From: Teichococcus vastitatis | Lineage (GTDB): Bacteria; Pseudomonadota; Alphaproteobacteria; Acetobacterales; Acetobacteraceae | NCBI RefSeq assembly: GCF_003604215.1 | Contig: NZ_QXGS01000006.1 | Location: 120,911-184,910 of the forward strand | Length of the DNA: 64,000 bases | Reading direction: 5' to 3' | Shown: in pieces, positions 45,760-55,005 of the stretch | Layout of the letters: each line of letters begins with the position of its first letter | Position numbering within the stretch: the first letter of the stretch is position 1 | Translations under genes and position numbers: made by a program | The notes under the pieces: generated by a model | Told to the model about the DNA's origin: nothing | Database searches by the model: none | The model's input: only the letters and a program-made list of their open reading frames with translations

Positions 45760-46629
45760 TTACAGCATCGGCCGGCCGCCGGTCACCGGGATCAACGCAC
45801 CAGTGATGTAGCTGGCTTCATCGGAAGCGAGCATCACATAGGCCGCCGCCAGTTCCGCCGGCTGACCGGCACGGCCCATCGGCGTGTTCTGGCCAAAGGT
45901 TTTCACCGCCTCTTCCGGCATGGTGGAGGGGATCAGCGGCGTCCAGATCGGCCCCGGCGCAACGCAGTTCACGCGGATGCCCTTCTCCGCCACCATCTGC
46001 GCCAGCCCGGCCGTGAAATTGGCGATGGCGCCCTTGGTGGTGGCATAGGCCAGCAGGCTGGGGCTCGGGTTCTTGGCGTTGATCGAGGTGGTGTTGACGA
46101 TCGACGCGCCCGCCTTCATCACCTTCAGCGCCGACTTGGACAGGTAGAACTGCGAATAGATGTTGGTGCGGAAGGTGAGATCCCATTCTTCCGAGCTGAT
46201 CTCCTGGATGTCCTCGTGGCTGCGCTGCATGGCCGCATTGTTCACCAGGATGTCGAGCTTGCCGAACTGGTCCACCGCCGCCTGAACCAGCGACTGGCAA
46301 TGCGCTTCGGAGGTGATGTCGCCCGGCAGCACCACGGCCTTGCGCCCGGCTTCCTCCACCCAGCGGGCGGTTTCCTTGGCGTCGTCATGCTCTTCCGCAT
46401 AGGAGATCAGCACGTCAGCGCCTTCGCGGGCAAAGGCAATGGCCACGGCGCGGCCGATGCCGGAATCGCCGCCGGTGATCAGCGCCACCTTGTCCTTCAG
46501 GCGGCCGCTGCCCTTGTAGCTGGTTTCGCCATGATCCGGGGCAGGGGACATGGCCTTGGTTTCGCCCGGCGGGCTCTGCTGCTGCGAGGGGTTCGGCGGG
46601 GTGGGATATTTGCTGGCGTCATGGTCCAC
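45760..46629 (-). CDS. Short-chain dehydrogenase/reductase (general-stress YghA/GSP39 type)
   Basis: The ~289-aa protein has the classical SDR features: cofactor motif ALITGGDSGIGRAVAIAFAR, NNAAMQRSHEDI, catalytic Ser in NTTSINAKNPSPS, the Tyr-x3-Lys at AYATTKGAIANF, and PGPIWTPLIPSTMPEE. Its N-terminal extension (DHDASKYPTPPNPSQQQSPP and PGETKAMSPAPDHGE) is characteristic of the YghA/GSP39 group of stress-linked SDRs. GTG 46629 is preferred because GGAGG lies upstream; ATG 46683 is the longer alternative. Substrate unknown. Confidence 0.83.
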   Translation of the reverse strand: MDHDASKYPTPPNPSQQQSPPGETKAMSPAPDHGETSYKGSGRLKDKVALITGGDSGIGRAVAIAFAREGADVLISYAEEHDDAKETARWVEEAGRKAVVLPGDITSEAHCQSLVQAAVDQFGKLDILVNNAAMQRSHEDIQEISSEEWDLTFRTNIYSQFYLSKSALKVMKAGASIVNTTSINAKNPSPSLLAYATTKGAIANFTAGLAQMVAEKGIRVNCVAPGPIWTPLIPSTMPEEAVKTFGQNTPMGRAGQPAELAAAYVMLASDEASYITGALIPVTGGRPML

Positions 46630-46854
46630 GTCGGAAATCCTCCATTCTGGCGGAAGCTGAGGCTTAAGCCCCGGAAAAACCATGGCTTCCTCTGGTGAGG
46701 GAAAGCGCCGGGCGGTTCAGGGATGCCTTGGCCGCCGATCACAAGCACCGTGAGCGGCCGCTTCGCCGCCGGGCGGCAACGGGAGTCAACAGGCGCCGCG
46801 CAACCGGCTATGCCCTGCACCCGACCCGCATCGAACCTGGCCGGAGACCGCCGC

Positions 46855-47646
46855 ATGACTGCCACTGACCTGCCCGGCGCCCTGTCACGGCTGCGCGCGG
46901 CGGCCCCCCTGGTGCACAACATTACCAATCAGGTGGTGGCCAACTTCACCGCGAACGCGCTGCTGGCGATCGGCGCCTCGCCCGCCATGGTGCAGGCCGA
47001 GGAGGAGGTGGAAGCCTTCGTGGTGCAGGCGGCCGCGCTGGTGGTGAACATCGGCACGCTGCTGGCGCCGCAGCGCCGCGCCATGCACCTGGCCGCGCGG
47101 CGGGCGGGCGAGGCCGGCATCCCCTGGGTGCTGGATCCGGTGGCCGCCGGCGCCACCGCCTTCCGGCGCGACACGGCGCACAGCCTGCTGGCCCTGCGCC
47201 CGCGCGTGCTGCGCGGCAACGCTTCCGAGATCCTGTCGCTGCTGGGGGAGGAGGGGGGCGGCCGCGGCGTGGATAGTGGCGCGGCGCCGGAGCGGGCCCG
47301 GGACGCCGCGCGGATCTTGGCCCGGCAGCATGGTCTGGTGGTGGCGGTAACCGGCGCCACCGACCACGTCACGGATGGGGAACGGATGGTGGCGCTGGAG
47401 AACGGCCACCCGATGCTGACCCGCGTCACCGGCACAGGCTGCACCGCGACGGCGCTGGTCGGCGCCTTCCTGGGCGCGGGGCTGCCGCCGCTCGATGCCG
47501 CGGTGGCAGGGCTGGCGGCGCTGGGCGTGGCGGCCGAGCAGGCGGCCGAAGGCACCGTCGGGCCCGGCAGCTTCCAGGTCGCGCTGCTGGACCGGCTGCA
47601 CGGGCTGGATGGCGCCACCCTCGCGGCGCGGGCACGGTTGCGCTGA
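46855..47646 (+). CDS. thiM: Hydroxyethylthiazole kinase
   Basis: The 263-aa protein matches ThiM closely: LVHNITNQVVANFTANALLA, GASPAMVQAEEEVE, NIGTLLAPQRRAM, WVLDPVAAGATAFRRDT, and the ATP/catalytic motif RVTGTGCTATALVGAFLGAG. It phosphorylates 4-methyl-5-(2-hydroxyethyl)thiazole in thiamine salvage. It is a single gene, with no thiD or thiE adjacent and no convincing TPP riboswitch in the 225-bp leader. It is divergent from the SDR gene and convergent with the AtuA-like gene. Confidence 0.9.
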   Translation: MTATDLPGALSRLRAAAPLVHNITNQVVANFTANALLAIGASPAMVQAEEEVEAFVVQAAALVVNIGTLLAPQRRAMHLAARRAGEAGIPWVLDPVAAGATAFRRDTAHSLLALRPRVLRGNASEILSLLGEEGGGRGVDSGAAPERARDAARILARQHGLVVAVTGATDHVTDGERMVALENGHPMLTRVTGTGCTATALVGAFLGAGLPPLDAAVAGLAALGVAAEQAAEGTVGPGSFQVALLDRLHGLDGATLAARARLR

Positions 47647-47766
47647 GGCCGGGTGCCCTTGGGCGCCGCCGCTTTCAGGGCGCCGTGAGGCCCCGTCGCG
47701 CCCGGCCGCTGGTGAGCGGGGCCGGCACGCCATTGCCGCGAACCGGCGGGGCGGACCGGGTGCGGC

Positions 47767-47794
47767 GATGGCGGGCGCGCGGCGCCCCGCCATC
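47767..47794. terminator. Hairpin between convergent thiM and AtuA-like gene
   Basis: GATGGCGGG and CCCGCCATC form a perfect 9-bp stem around a 10-base loop, lying 120 bp after thiM and 15 bp from the stop of the minus-strand gene. No T-tract is present; it may serve mainly the minus strand. Confidence 0.45.
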
Positions 47795-47808
47795 CGGCTT
47801 GGCCGCGA

Positions 47809-48138
47809 TCAGCCTGGCGGCGCGTCCTGGTCGACCTCCAGCCCCAGCAGCAGGAAGGACAGCGTCTTGCCATGCCCGTCCAGGTTCAGCGCCCCATTGA
47901 CGCCGCCTTGCAGCACATCCTCCACCACGAAGTTGAAGGCCTGCAGCCCTGGCAGGTCATGGCGCCGCACGGCGGTGGCGCCGCGATGCGCGAACAGCGC
48001 CAGCACCCGCGCCTCGGTCACCTGCGCCGCCAGCAGCGGCCAGTCCTCGGCGCGATGCGCGACCAGCGCCAGGTTCAGCCGGTTGCCCTTGTCGCCGGCG
48101 CGGGCATGCGCCAGCCGGTGCAGCGCAATGGTGCTCAT
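47809..48138 (-). CDS. AtuA-like ferredoxin-fold protein
   Basis: The 109-aa protein matches the small C-terminal domain of AtuA proteins: LHRLAHARAGDKGNRLNLAL near the start, then LFAHRGATAVRRHDLPGL and NFVVEDVLQGGVNGALNLDG. In pseudomonads this domain is fused to the DUF1446 domain in one protein of terpene (citronellol/geraniol) utilisation; here it is a separate gene overlapping the DUF1446 gene by 4 bp (ATGA at 48135-48138). It probably acts as a subunit with that protein. Pathway assignment rests on family only. Confidence 0.75.
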   Translation of the reverse strand: MSTIALHRLAHARAGDKGNRLNLALVAHRAEDWPLLAAQVTEARVLALFAHRGATAVRRHDLPGLQAFNFVVEDVLQGGVNGALNLDGHGKTLSFLLLGLEVDQDAPPG

Positions 48139-49529
48139 GCCGCATCCTCCAGCGAGAGCATTGAAACCCGGGGCGCGAGGCGGTCGCGCGGCACCAGGAA
48201 GGACAGGGTGCGGATGCGGTCAGTGACGCGGGTACGCACCCCACCGCCGCCGGCGGGGCCGCAGCAATACAGCGACAGCACCTCGCGCGCCGCCCGCTCG
48301 GCGGCGGCGCGGCCCTCGCTGGCGAAGGCGAGGCGCAGCCGCACATCGGCGGGTGCCGCGGCCTCCGCCTCACGCAGCGCGCCGCCATCACCGTCGAACA
48401 CGCTGACCACGCCGATCAGGTCGAGCCGCGACTGCCCCTCCAGGCCGAGGTGCCGCAGCCGCTCCCTCAGGGTGCGCCCGGCCAGCTCGGCCCGGGCGCG
48501 GGCGTTGGGACCGGCATAGGAGATCTCGCCTTCCCCCAGCCAGCCGCCGGGCAGGCTGACCGTGGCCTTCAGCGTGTCCGGCCGGGGCCGGCCGCGCGCG
48601 CCGGACAGGCGGACCCGGTCGGGCGCTTCCTCGGTGATGTGGACGCCGGTCACGTCCAGCACCACGTCCGGCGTCAGGTAGGCGGCGGGGTCGTGCAGCT
48701 CGTAGAGCAGTTGCTCGGTAACGGTGCGGCGGTCCACCCGGCCGCCGGTGCCGTCCGGCTTGGTGACCAGCACCGCGCCATCGGCGCCGATCTCTGCGAT
48801 CGGGAAGCCCAGGGTCGCCATGCCCGGGATGTCCTTCACGCCCGGATCGGCGAAATAGCCGCCCGTGAGCTGGGAGCCGCATTCCAGCAGGTGCCCGGCC
48901 ATGGTGCCGGCCGCCAGCCGGTCCCAATCCGTGGCGGACCAGCCGAAATGCGCCAGCATCGGGCCCAGCGCCAGCGCCGGGTCGGAACAGCGGCCGGTGA
49001 TCACCAGGTCAGCGCCCTGCCGCAGCGCCTCGGCGATCGGCGCGGCGCCCAGATACACGTTGGCGGCGATCACCTGCTCCGGCACCAGCACCGCGCCGGC
49101 ATCGCCCTCCCACGGATCGAGGTCGCTGAGCGCGTCGGTGCCGCGGATGTCGTCGCCCTCCACCACGGCGACGCGGAGGGCGGGCAGGCCCAGCTCCCGC
49201 GCCAGCCCGAGCACGGCCCGCGCCGCGCCGCGCGGGTTGGCGGCGCCGCCATTGGTGATGATCGGGACGCCGGCCGCCGCGCAGCGGCCGAGGATCGGGC
49301 GCAGCAGGTCGAGCAGCGCCGGCTCGTATCCCGCGTCGGGCCTTTGCAGTCGCTCGCGCTGGGCGAGGGCCAGGGTACGCTCGCCCAGCACCTCCAGCAT
49401 CAGCGCCGCGGGGCCGCCGGCGGCGATCAGTGCATCGGCCACGGGGCCCGGCGCGTCCAGCCGGTCGCCGGAGAAGCCCGAGCCGCAGCCGATGCGCAGC
49501 AGGGCGGTGGGGTCGGAACCGAGGGACAT
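48135..49529 (-). CDS. AtuA/DUF1446 family protein
   Basis: The 464-aa protein fits the acyclic terpene utilisation AtuA (DUF1446) family: LLRIGCGSGFSGDRLDAPGP at the start, IITNGGAANPRGAARAVLGL, DLVITGRCSDPALALGPML, and LECGSQLTGGYFADPGVKDI. Biochemical function is unsettled; in Pseudomonas it is required for growth on citronellol. Adjacent genes (AtuA-like subunit, Bug receptor, divergent LysR) suggest a catabolic unit for an imported organic acid. The gene is 88 bp downstream of the Bug receptor gene on the same strand. Confidence 0.8.
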   Translation of the reverse strand: MSLGSDPTALLRIGCGSGFSGDRLDAPGPVADALIAAGGPAALMLEVLGERTLALAQRERLQRPDAGYEPALLDLLRPILGRCAAAGVPIITNGGAANPRGAARAVLGLARELGLPALRVAVVEGDDIRGTDALSDLDPWEGDAGAVLVPEQVIAANVYLGAAPIAEALRQGADLVITGRCSDPALALGPMLAHFGWSATDWDRLAAGTMAGHLLECGSQLTGGYFADPGVKDIPGMATLGFPIAEIGADGAVLVTKPDGTGGRVDRRTVTEQLLYELHDPAAYLTPDVVLDVTGVHITEEAPDRVRLSGARGRPRPDTLKATVSLPGGWLGEGEISYAGPNARARAELAGRTLRERLRHLGLEGQSRLDLIGVVSVFDGDGGALREAEAAAPADVRLRLAFASEGRAAAERAAREVLSLYCCGPAGGGGVRTRVTDRIRTLSFLVPRDRLAPRVSMLSLEDAA

Positions 49530-49617
49530 GCTTACTCCGGATTGTGAACCCGGCCGGACGCGGCCGTGATGCGGGAGGCGGCGATGGCGCCGGCCCGGGG
49601 AAGGCGCCGCATTCCGT

Positions 49618-50604
49618 TCAGTCCGCGGTGGCGCCGGAGATGCGCACCACTTCGCGCCACTTGGCGATGTCCTGCTCCAGCCAGGGGCGGAATTCCGCCG
49701 GGTTGGAGCCCACCGGGATCAGGCCCTGGTTGCGCAGCTGCTCCTGCAGCTCGGGGGCGAACAGCGCCTCGCGCAGAGCCGCGTAGATGCGGTCCCGCAC
49801 GGGGGTGGGCAGCTTGGCCGGCGCGAACAGCCCGTGCCAGGCGGCGACGTCGAAATCCGCGACGCCCTGCTCGATCGCGGTGGGCACGTCGGGCGCGATC
49901 TCCAGCCGCTTGGCCGAGGTGGTGGAGAGCGCCTTCAACTTGCCGTCGCGCACGAAGGGCAGCACGGCGGTCACCTGGTAGATGGTCATCGGCACGGTGC
50001 CGCCGATCACGTCGGTCACCGCCTGCGCGCCACTCTTATAGGGAACATGTACCAGGGGGGCGCCGGTCTTCAGCTTCAGCAGCTCTCCCGCCAAGTGCGA
50101 GGAGGTGCCGTTGCCGGCCGAGGCGTAGCTGACGCCGCCGCGCTGCTTCTTCGACCATTCGATGAACTCCGGCAGCGTTGCGGCCGGCACGGAGGAGGAC
50201 ACCACCAGGAGGTTCGGCGCCTCGGTCACCAGCGACAGCGGCGTGAAATCACGCAGCACGTCATAGGGCATCTGCGGCATCAGCGACATGTTCACCGAAT
50301 GCGAGGCGATGCTGCCGAGGCACAGCGTGTAGCCATCCGGCGGCGACTTGGCCACGGCATCGCTGCCGACGACCCCGCCGGCGCCGGCGCGGTTCTCCAC
50401 CACGATGGGCTGGCCGAGGATCTGCGACATGCGCGGCACCAGCAGCCGGGCGACGATGTCGGTCGAGGTGCCGGCGCCGAAGGGCACCACCAGGCGGATC
50501 GGCCGGCTCGGCCAGCCATCCTGCGCGCGGGCGGCGAGGGGCAGGAGCCCGGTGGCCAGCAGGCCGCCCAGCAGGGTGCGGCGCGACGGGGAGGGGATGA
50601 ACAT
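49618..50604 (-). CDS. Bug-family (TctC) tripartite tricarboxylate transporter receptor
   Basis: The 328-aa periplasmic binding protein has a twin-arginine-like signal (SRRTLLGGLLATGLLPLAAR) and the Bug fold: WPSRPIRLVVPFGAGTSTDI, VENRAGAGGVVGSDAVAKSP, and LVHVPYKSGAQAVTDVIGG. Bug receptors capture carboxylates and other small molecules for TctAB-type symporters or for sensing. No membrane subunit genes are present, as is common in lineages with many orphan Bug proteins. It is divergent from the LysR gene and likely regulated by it, with the AtuA genes downstream. Confidence 0.88.
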   Translation of the reverse strand: MFIPSPSRRTLLGGLLATGLLPLAARAQDGWPSRPIRLVVPFGAGTSTDIVARLLVPRMSQILGQPIVVENRAGAGGVVGSDAVAKSPPDGYTLCLGSIASHSVNMSLMPQMPYDVLRDFTPLSLVTEAPNLLVVSSSVPAATLPEFIEWSKKQRGGVSYASAGNGTSSHLAGELLKLKTGAPLVHVPYKSGAQAVTDVIGGTVPMTIYQVTAVLPFVRDGKLKALSTTSAKRLEIAPDVPTAIEQGVADFDVAAWHGLFAPAKLPTPVRDRIYAALREALFAPELQEQLRNQGLIPVGSNPAEFRPWLEQDIAKWREVVRISGATAD

Positions 50605-50669
50605 GGATGGCTCCGTTTCCTGTTGGGCCTTGGCGGTCCCTTGGCCTCCATGGAGACGTGTCGCACCCC

Positions 50670-50683
50670 ATCATGCAATTGAT
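50670..50683. promoter_or_regulatory. Candidate LysR-type site in a divergent promoter region
   Basis: ATCA-TGCAAT-TGAT is a short interrupted palindrome in the AT-richest part of the 109-bp gap between the Bug receptor and the LysR regulator. It has the symmetry, though not the exact T-N11-A spacing, of LysR boxes. The assignment is tentative. Confidence 0.3.
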
Positions 50684-50713
50684 ATGTTTGAGGGTCAGTC
50701 ATAGGTTTTGATT

Positions 50714-51643
50714 ATGAGCGTTTCCCTGCGCCAGCTTCGGGCCCTCGTGGCGGCGGCGGAGACCGGCTCCTTCGGGCGGGCGGCCGTCCGGCTGCACCTG
50801 TCGCAGCCGGCGCTGACGGTGCAGATCCGCACGCTGGAGGAGGCGCTGGGGCTGACCCTGTTCGACCGCTCCGCGCGCGGTGCCCAGCCGACGGAAGCGG
50901 GGCGCAGCCTGGCGCAGTCCTTCGGCCGGCTGCTGGAGGAGCTGGACCAACTGGTGGCGGGGGCGCAGGAACAGGCGGCGAGGCGCTCCGGCACGGTTCA
51001 TCTGGCGGTGCTGCCGTCGGTGGCGGCGACGCTGCTGCCGGTGGCCCTGGCCCGGCTGCGGCGGGCGCATCCGGGCATCCGCGTGCTGTTGCGCGATGCC
51101 GTGGCGCGCCGGGTGGCGGAGCAGGTGAAGGCTGGCGACGCCGAGCTGGGCATCGGCATCCTCGACGGCGCCGATGCCGGGCTGGAGACGGAGCCCTTGT
51201 TCGAGGATGCGCTGGTGGCGGTGCTGCCGCCGGGCCATGCGCTGGCGGCCCGGGCCAGCGTGTCGCCGGCCGCCCTGGCGCGGGAGCCGCTGGTGCTGAC
51301 CGATCCGGGCAGCAGCGTGCGCGCCCTGGCGGAGCGCGCCTTCGCCGAGGCCGGGCTGACCCTTCGCCCGGCTTATGAAGCAACCTACATGAGCACGGCA
51401 GTGGCGCTGGTTCGTGCCGGCCTCGGCATCGGCGTGCTGCCGGCCACCGCGGTGGATCTGCGGATGGCACCGCTGCTGGAGATCCGCCCGATCGAGGCGC
51501 CGGCGATGCAGCGGCGGATCCTAATGCTGCGCCGGCGCGGCGCCAGCTTGTCCCCGGCCGCGGATGCGCTGGCTGAGGCGATCCGGCAGGCGGCCGGCAT
51601 CCCGGATGCCGGCGCCCTGCTTACGGCCGGAGGCGGTTCGTGA
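50714..51643 (+). CDS. LysR-family transcriptional regulator
   Basis: The 309-aa protein has the LysR winged helix (SLRQLRALVAAAETGSFGRA, then LHLSQPALTVQIRTLEEALG and FDRSARGAQPTEAG) and a periplasmic-binding-protein-like effector domain (~90-300) with LAVLPSVAATLLPVALARLR and VALVRAGLGIGVLPA. It binds a small-molecule effector and probably controls the divergent Bug-AtuA unit; this is inferred from placement. ATG 50714 is favoured over TTG 50708. Confidence 0.88.
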   Translation: MSVSLRQLRALVAAAETGSFGRAAVRLHLSQPALTVQIRTLEEALGLTLFDRSARGAQPTEAGRSLAQSFGRLLEELDQLVAGAQEQAARRSGTVHLAVLPSVAATLLPVALARLRRAHPGIRVLLRDAVARRVAEQVKAGDAELGIGILDGADAGLETEPLFEDALVAVLPPGHALAARASVSPAALAREPLVLTDPGSSVRALAERAFAEAGLTLRPAYEATYMSTAVALVRAGLGIGVLPATAVDLRMAPLLEIRPIEAPAMQRRILMLRRRGASLSPAADALAEAIRQAAGIPDAGALLTAGGGS

Positions 51644-52001
51644 TGTTCTGAAACACAAAACGCCCCAGCGCGGAGCCGAGTATACAGAACAGTCATTTCC
51701 AGGCCATCTCGGCACACAGAACACGCCGGTTCCGCTTGTCCTGGCCACCGCCGGGGTGTAATTCACCGGTCAACCGGGGCCCGACCCGACACCAGCCTGA
51801 GAAGGTGTTCGCCGGCGCAGGCCGCCCAATGGGCGCCGTGCCGCGCAAGCGTCTCCACATGCCGATGGCGCGGTCCATCCGAACCCCATCCGACGTCCAC
51901 GATCGAAAAGCTGGCGACTTCCGGGGCCATGGCCAGGCTTGGCCGGAGCTGCCGCGCCGTTGCGCGCGGCACCGCGGCCCCATTCCGCGATGGGATCGTA
52001 G
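51644..52001. other. Leader region of the cyo operon
   Basis: These 358 bp hold no convincing gene. They contain an imperfect repeat of ACACA(A/G)AAC(A)CGCC around 51653-51665 and 51714-51728. No clear FNR or ArcA-type palindrome was seen. Expected content is the promoter for cyoA, whose ATG at 52002 has only a weak ribosome-binding site. Confidence 0.4.
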
Positions 52002-52997
52002 ATGCGAGACAGGTTCAAACACTTCCTGCGGGCGATGCTGCCGGTCACGGGCACGTTGCTGCTGGCTGGCTGCTCGGACGGCGTGCTCGATCCGAAAGGG
52101 CCGATCGGCCTGGCCGAACGGTCGCTGATCTGGACTGCCACCTGGCTGATGCTGCTGGTGGTGGTGCCCGTCATTGGAATGACGATCTGGTTCGCCTGGA
52201 CCTACCGCGCCTCCAACAAGGCCGCCCGCTACGAACCGAACTGGGATCATTCCCGGCGGGTCGAGGCGGTGGTCTGGGCGGTGCCCTGCGTGATCATCGC
52301 GTTCCTGGCCGTGATCACCTGGACGTCGACGCACGAGCTGGACCCCTACAGGCCGATCGAGTCGGACGTGCCGCCGGTGCAGGTGCAGGTGGTGTCGCTC
52401 GACTGGAAGTGGCTGTTCATCTACCCGGAACTCGGCATCGCCACGGTGAACGAGATGGCGATGCCAACGAACGTGCCGGTGCAGTTCCAGATCACCTCGG
52501 GCAGCGTGATGAACGCGTTCTTCATCCCGCGCCTCGGCAGCATGATCTATTCGATGGCCGGCATGACCACCAAGCTCGCCCTGCTGTCGAGCGAGGATGG
52601 CGTGTATGACGGGATGTCCTCGCATTACAGCGGCGCCGGCTTCTCCGGCATGAAGTTCAAGGTCCACTCCACCGACCAGGCCGGCTTCGAGGCCTGGGTG
52701 GCCAGGGTGCGGGCCAGCCGCGACAGCCTCGACATGGCCTCCTACGAGAGCCTGGCCAGGCCGAGCGAGAACAACCCGGTCGCCTATTACGGCCAGGTCA
52801 CGCCGTCGATTTTCGGCGCCATCCTGCATCACAGCGCCCCCGGCATGTTGATGCACCCCCCCATGGCGGCGAACCCCGCCGCGCCCGCCCTTCCGCATGC
52901 CGCAGGCCATGACGGCCACGCCATGCAGGCCGCCGATGCCGGCACGCAGGACGGGCACGCCCATCACGGGCATGCCCATCGCGGGCACAAGGAGTAA
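52002..52997 (+). CDS. cyoA: Ubiquinol oxidase subunit II with His-rich C-terminal tail
   Basis: The 331-aa protein has a lipobox (LLLAGC, Cys24), two membrane helices (LIWTATWLMLLVVVPVIGMT; VEAVVWAVPCVIIAFLAVIT) and a cupredoxin domain lacking CuA cysteines (NAFFIPRLGSMIYSMAGMTT), as in quinol oxidases. The last ~35 residues are unusual, with nine histidines in units such as GHAHHGHAHRGHK encoded by a 15-bp tandem repeat (52953-52982). It is first in cyoABCD; cyoB starts 3 bp after its stop. Confidence 0.9.
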   Translation: MRDRFKHFLRAMLPVTGTLLLAGCSDGVLDPKGPIGLAERSLIWTATWLMLLVVVPVIGMTIWFAWTYRASNKAARYEPNWDHSRRVEAVVWAVPCVIIAFLAVITWTSTHELDPYRPIESDVPPVQVQVVSLDWKWLFIYPELGIATVNEMAMPTNVPVQFQITSGSVMNAFFIPRLGSMIYSMAGMTTKLALLSSEDGVYDGMSSHYSGAGFSGMKFKVHSTDQAGFEAWVARVRASRDSLDMASYESLARPSENNPVAYYGQVTPSIFGAILHHSAPGMLMHPPMAANPAAPALPHAAGHDGHAMQAADAGTQDGHAHHGHAHRGHKE

Positions 52998-53000
52998 ACC

Positions 53001-55001
53001 ATGCTCGGTAAGCTCACGCTCGAGGCCGTTCCCTACCACGAGCCCATCATCATGATCGCGCTGGCGGGCGTCGGGCTGATTGGCCTGGCGATCGCCGCGT
53101 GGATCACCAGGGCGGGCCGTTGGGGTTGGCTGTGGAAGGACTGGTTGACCTCGGTCGACCACAAGAACATCGGCATCATGTACATCATCCTGGCGCTGGT
53201 GATGCTGCTGCGCGGCTTCGCCGACGCGCTGATGATGCGCGCCCAGCTGGCGCTGGCCACCGGCGGCGCGCCCGGCTACCTGCCGCCGCACCATTACGAC
53301 CAGATCTTCACCGCCCATGGCGTGATCATGATCTTCTTCGTGGCCATGCCGTTCATCGTCGGCCTGATGAACCTGGTGGTGCCGCTGCAGATCGGCGCCC
53401 GGGACGTGGCCTTTCCGATGCTGAACAACCTCAGCTTCTGGCTGACCGTGTCCGGCGCGCTGCTGCTCAACATCTCGCTCGGCATCGGCGAGTTCGCCAA
53501 AACCGGCTGGCTGGCCTTTCCGCCCTTGTCGGGGCTGCAATACAGTCCGGATGTCGGGGTGGACTACTATATCTGGGCGTTGCAGATCTCGGGCGTCGGC
53601 ACCACGCTGGCCGGCGTGAACATGATCGCCACGATCCTGCAGATGCGGGCGCCGGGCATGACCATGTTCCGCATGCCGATCTTCGCCTGGACCTCGCTCT
53701 GCTCCAACATGCTGATCGTGGCGGCCTTTCCGGTGCTGGCGGCGACGCTGGCGATGCTGGCCGCGGACCGCTACCTCGACTTTCATTTCTTCACCAATGA
53801 CGGCGGCGGCAACGCCATGATGTACGTCAACCTGATCTGGATCTGGGGCCATCCGGAGGTGTACATCCTGATCCTGCCGATCTTCGGCGTGTTCTCCGAG
53901 ATCGTCTCCACCTTCTCCACCAAGCGGCTGTTCGGCTACGTCGCGCTGGTCTGGGCCACGGTCTGCATCACCGTGCTGTCCTTCGTGGTGTGGCTGCACC
54001 ATTTCTTCACCATGGGCTCGGGCGCCAACGTGAATGCCTTCTTCGGCATCACCACCATGCTGATCTCGATCCCGACGGGCGTGAAGGTGTTCAACTGGCT
54101 GTTCACCATGTATCGCGGCCGCGTGCGCATGGAGACGCCGGTGATGTGGACCATCGGCTTCATCATCACCTTCGTGATCGGCGGCATGACCGGCGTGCTG
54201 CTGGCGGTACCGGGCGCCAATTTCGTGCTGCACAACTCGCTGTTCCTGGTGGCGCATTTCCACAATGTCATCATCGGCGGCGTGCTGTTCGGCTGCTTCG
54301 CAGCCCTGACCTACTGGTTTCCCAAGGCGACCGGCATCAAGCTCGACGAGATGTGGGGAAAGCGCGCCTTCTGGTGCTGGCTGGTCGGCTTCTACCTGGC
54401 CTTCATGCCGCTCTACGTGCTGGGCTTCCTAGGCATGACGCGGCGCATGAACCACTCGGACAATCCGCTCTGGACGCCCTACCTGTACGTGGCGCTGCTG
54501 GGCGCGCTGGTGATCGCGGCGGGCATCGCCTGCCAGCTGATCCAGTTCTATGTCAGCATCCGCGACCGCGAGGCGAACCGCGACCTGACCGGCGATCCCT
54601 GGGGCGGCCGCACCCTGGAATGGGCGATCGCGTCACCGGCGCCGTTCTACAACTTCGCCGAGACGCCCAATGTGCGCGACATCGACGCCTATTGGGACAT
54701 GAAGGAGCAGGGATTGTCGCCGAAGACGCATGACTTCGAGCCGATCCACATGCCGAACAACTCGGCCACCGGCCTGGTGACCGGCGCCATCGCCACGGTG
54801 TTCGGCTTCGCCCTGGTGTGGCACATCTGGTGGCTCGCGGCGGTGACGTTGCTCGGCATCATCGCCACGCCGATCATCCATTCCTTCACCGCCGGCAACG
54901 GCTACGAAGTGTCGCCCGACACCATCGAGCGCATGGAGCGCGAACACATGGCCCGCGTGAAGCACGCGCATCGCGCCGAGTCCGAGCTGGTGGGGGCCTG
55001 A
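53001..55001 (+). CDS. cyoB: Ubiquinol oxidase subunit I (bo3 type)
   Basis: The 666-aa protein is the catalytic subunit. It includes [40 protein letters not shown] (CuB His, cross-linked Tyr, channel Glu), [15 protein letters not shown] (CuB His pair) and [15 protein letters not shown] (haem ligands). About 14-15 membrane helices are expected. It oxidises quinol, reduces O2 to water and pumps protons. It lies between cyoA and cyoC with gaps of 3 and 4 bp. No cyoE (haem O synthase) is in the window. Confidence 0.95.
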   Translation: MLGKLTLEAVPYHEPIIMIALAGVGLIGLAIAAWITRAGRWGWLWKDWLTSVDHKNIGIMYIILALVMLLRGFADALMMRAQLALATGGAPGYLPPHHYDQIFTAHGVIMIFFVAMPFIVGLMNLVVPLQIGARDVAFPMLNNLSFWLTVSGALLLNISLGIGEFAKTGWLAFPPLSGLQYSPDVGVDYYIWALQISGVGTTLAGVNMIATILQMRAPGMTMFRMPIFAWTSLCSNMLIVAAFPVLAATLAMLAADRYLDFHFFTNDGGGNAMMYVNLIWIWGHPEVYILILPIFGVFSEIVSTFSTKRLFGYVALVWATVCITVLSFVVWLHHFFTMGSGANVNAFFGITTMLISIPTGVKVFNWLFTMYRGRVRMETPVMWTIGFIITFVIGGMTGVLLAVPGANFVLHNSLFLVAHFHNVIIGGVLFGCFAALTYWFPKATGIKLDEMWGKRAFWCWLVGFYLAFMPLYVLGFLGMTRRMNHSDNPLWTPYLYVALLGALVIAAGIACQLIQFYVSIRDREANRDLTGDPWGGRTLEWAIASPAPFYNFAETPNVRDIDAYWDMKEQGLSPKTHDFEPIHMPNNSATGLVTGAIATVFGFALVWHIWWLAAVTLLGIIATPIIHSFTAGNGYEVSPDTIERMEREHMARVKHAHRAESELVGA

Positions 55002-55005
55002 CCCG

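Noticed and set aside
46690-46854. TPP riboswitch before thiM
   Set aside because: A GAACCTG fragment is present, but CTGAGA and the paired 5' half and 3' stem of the THI element are missing.
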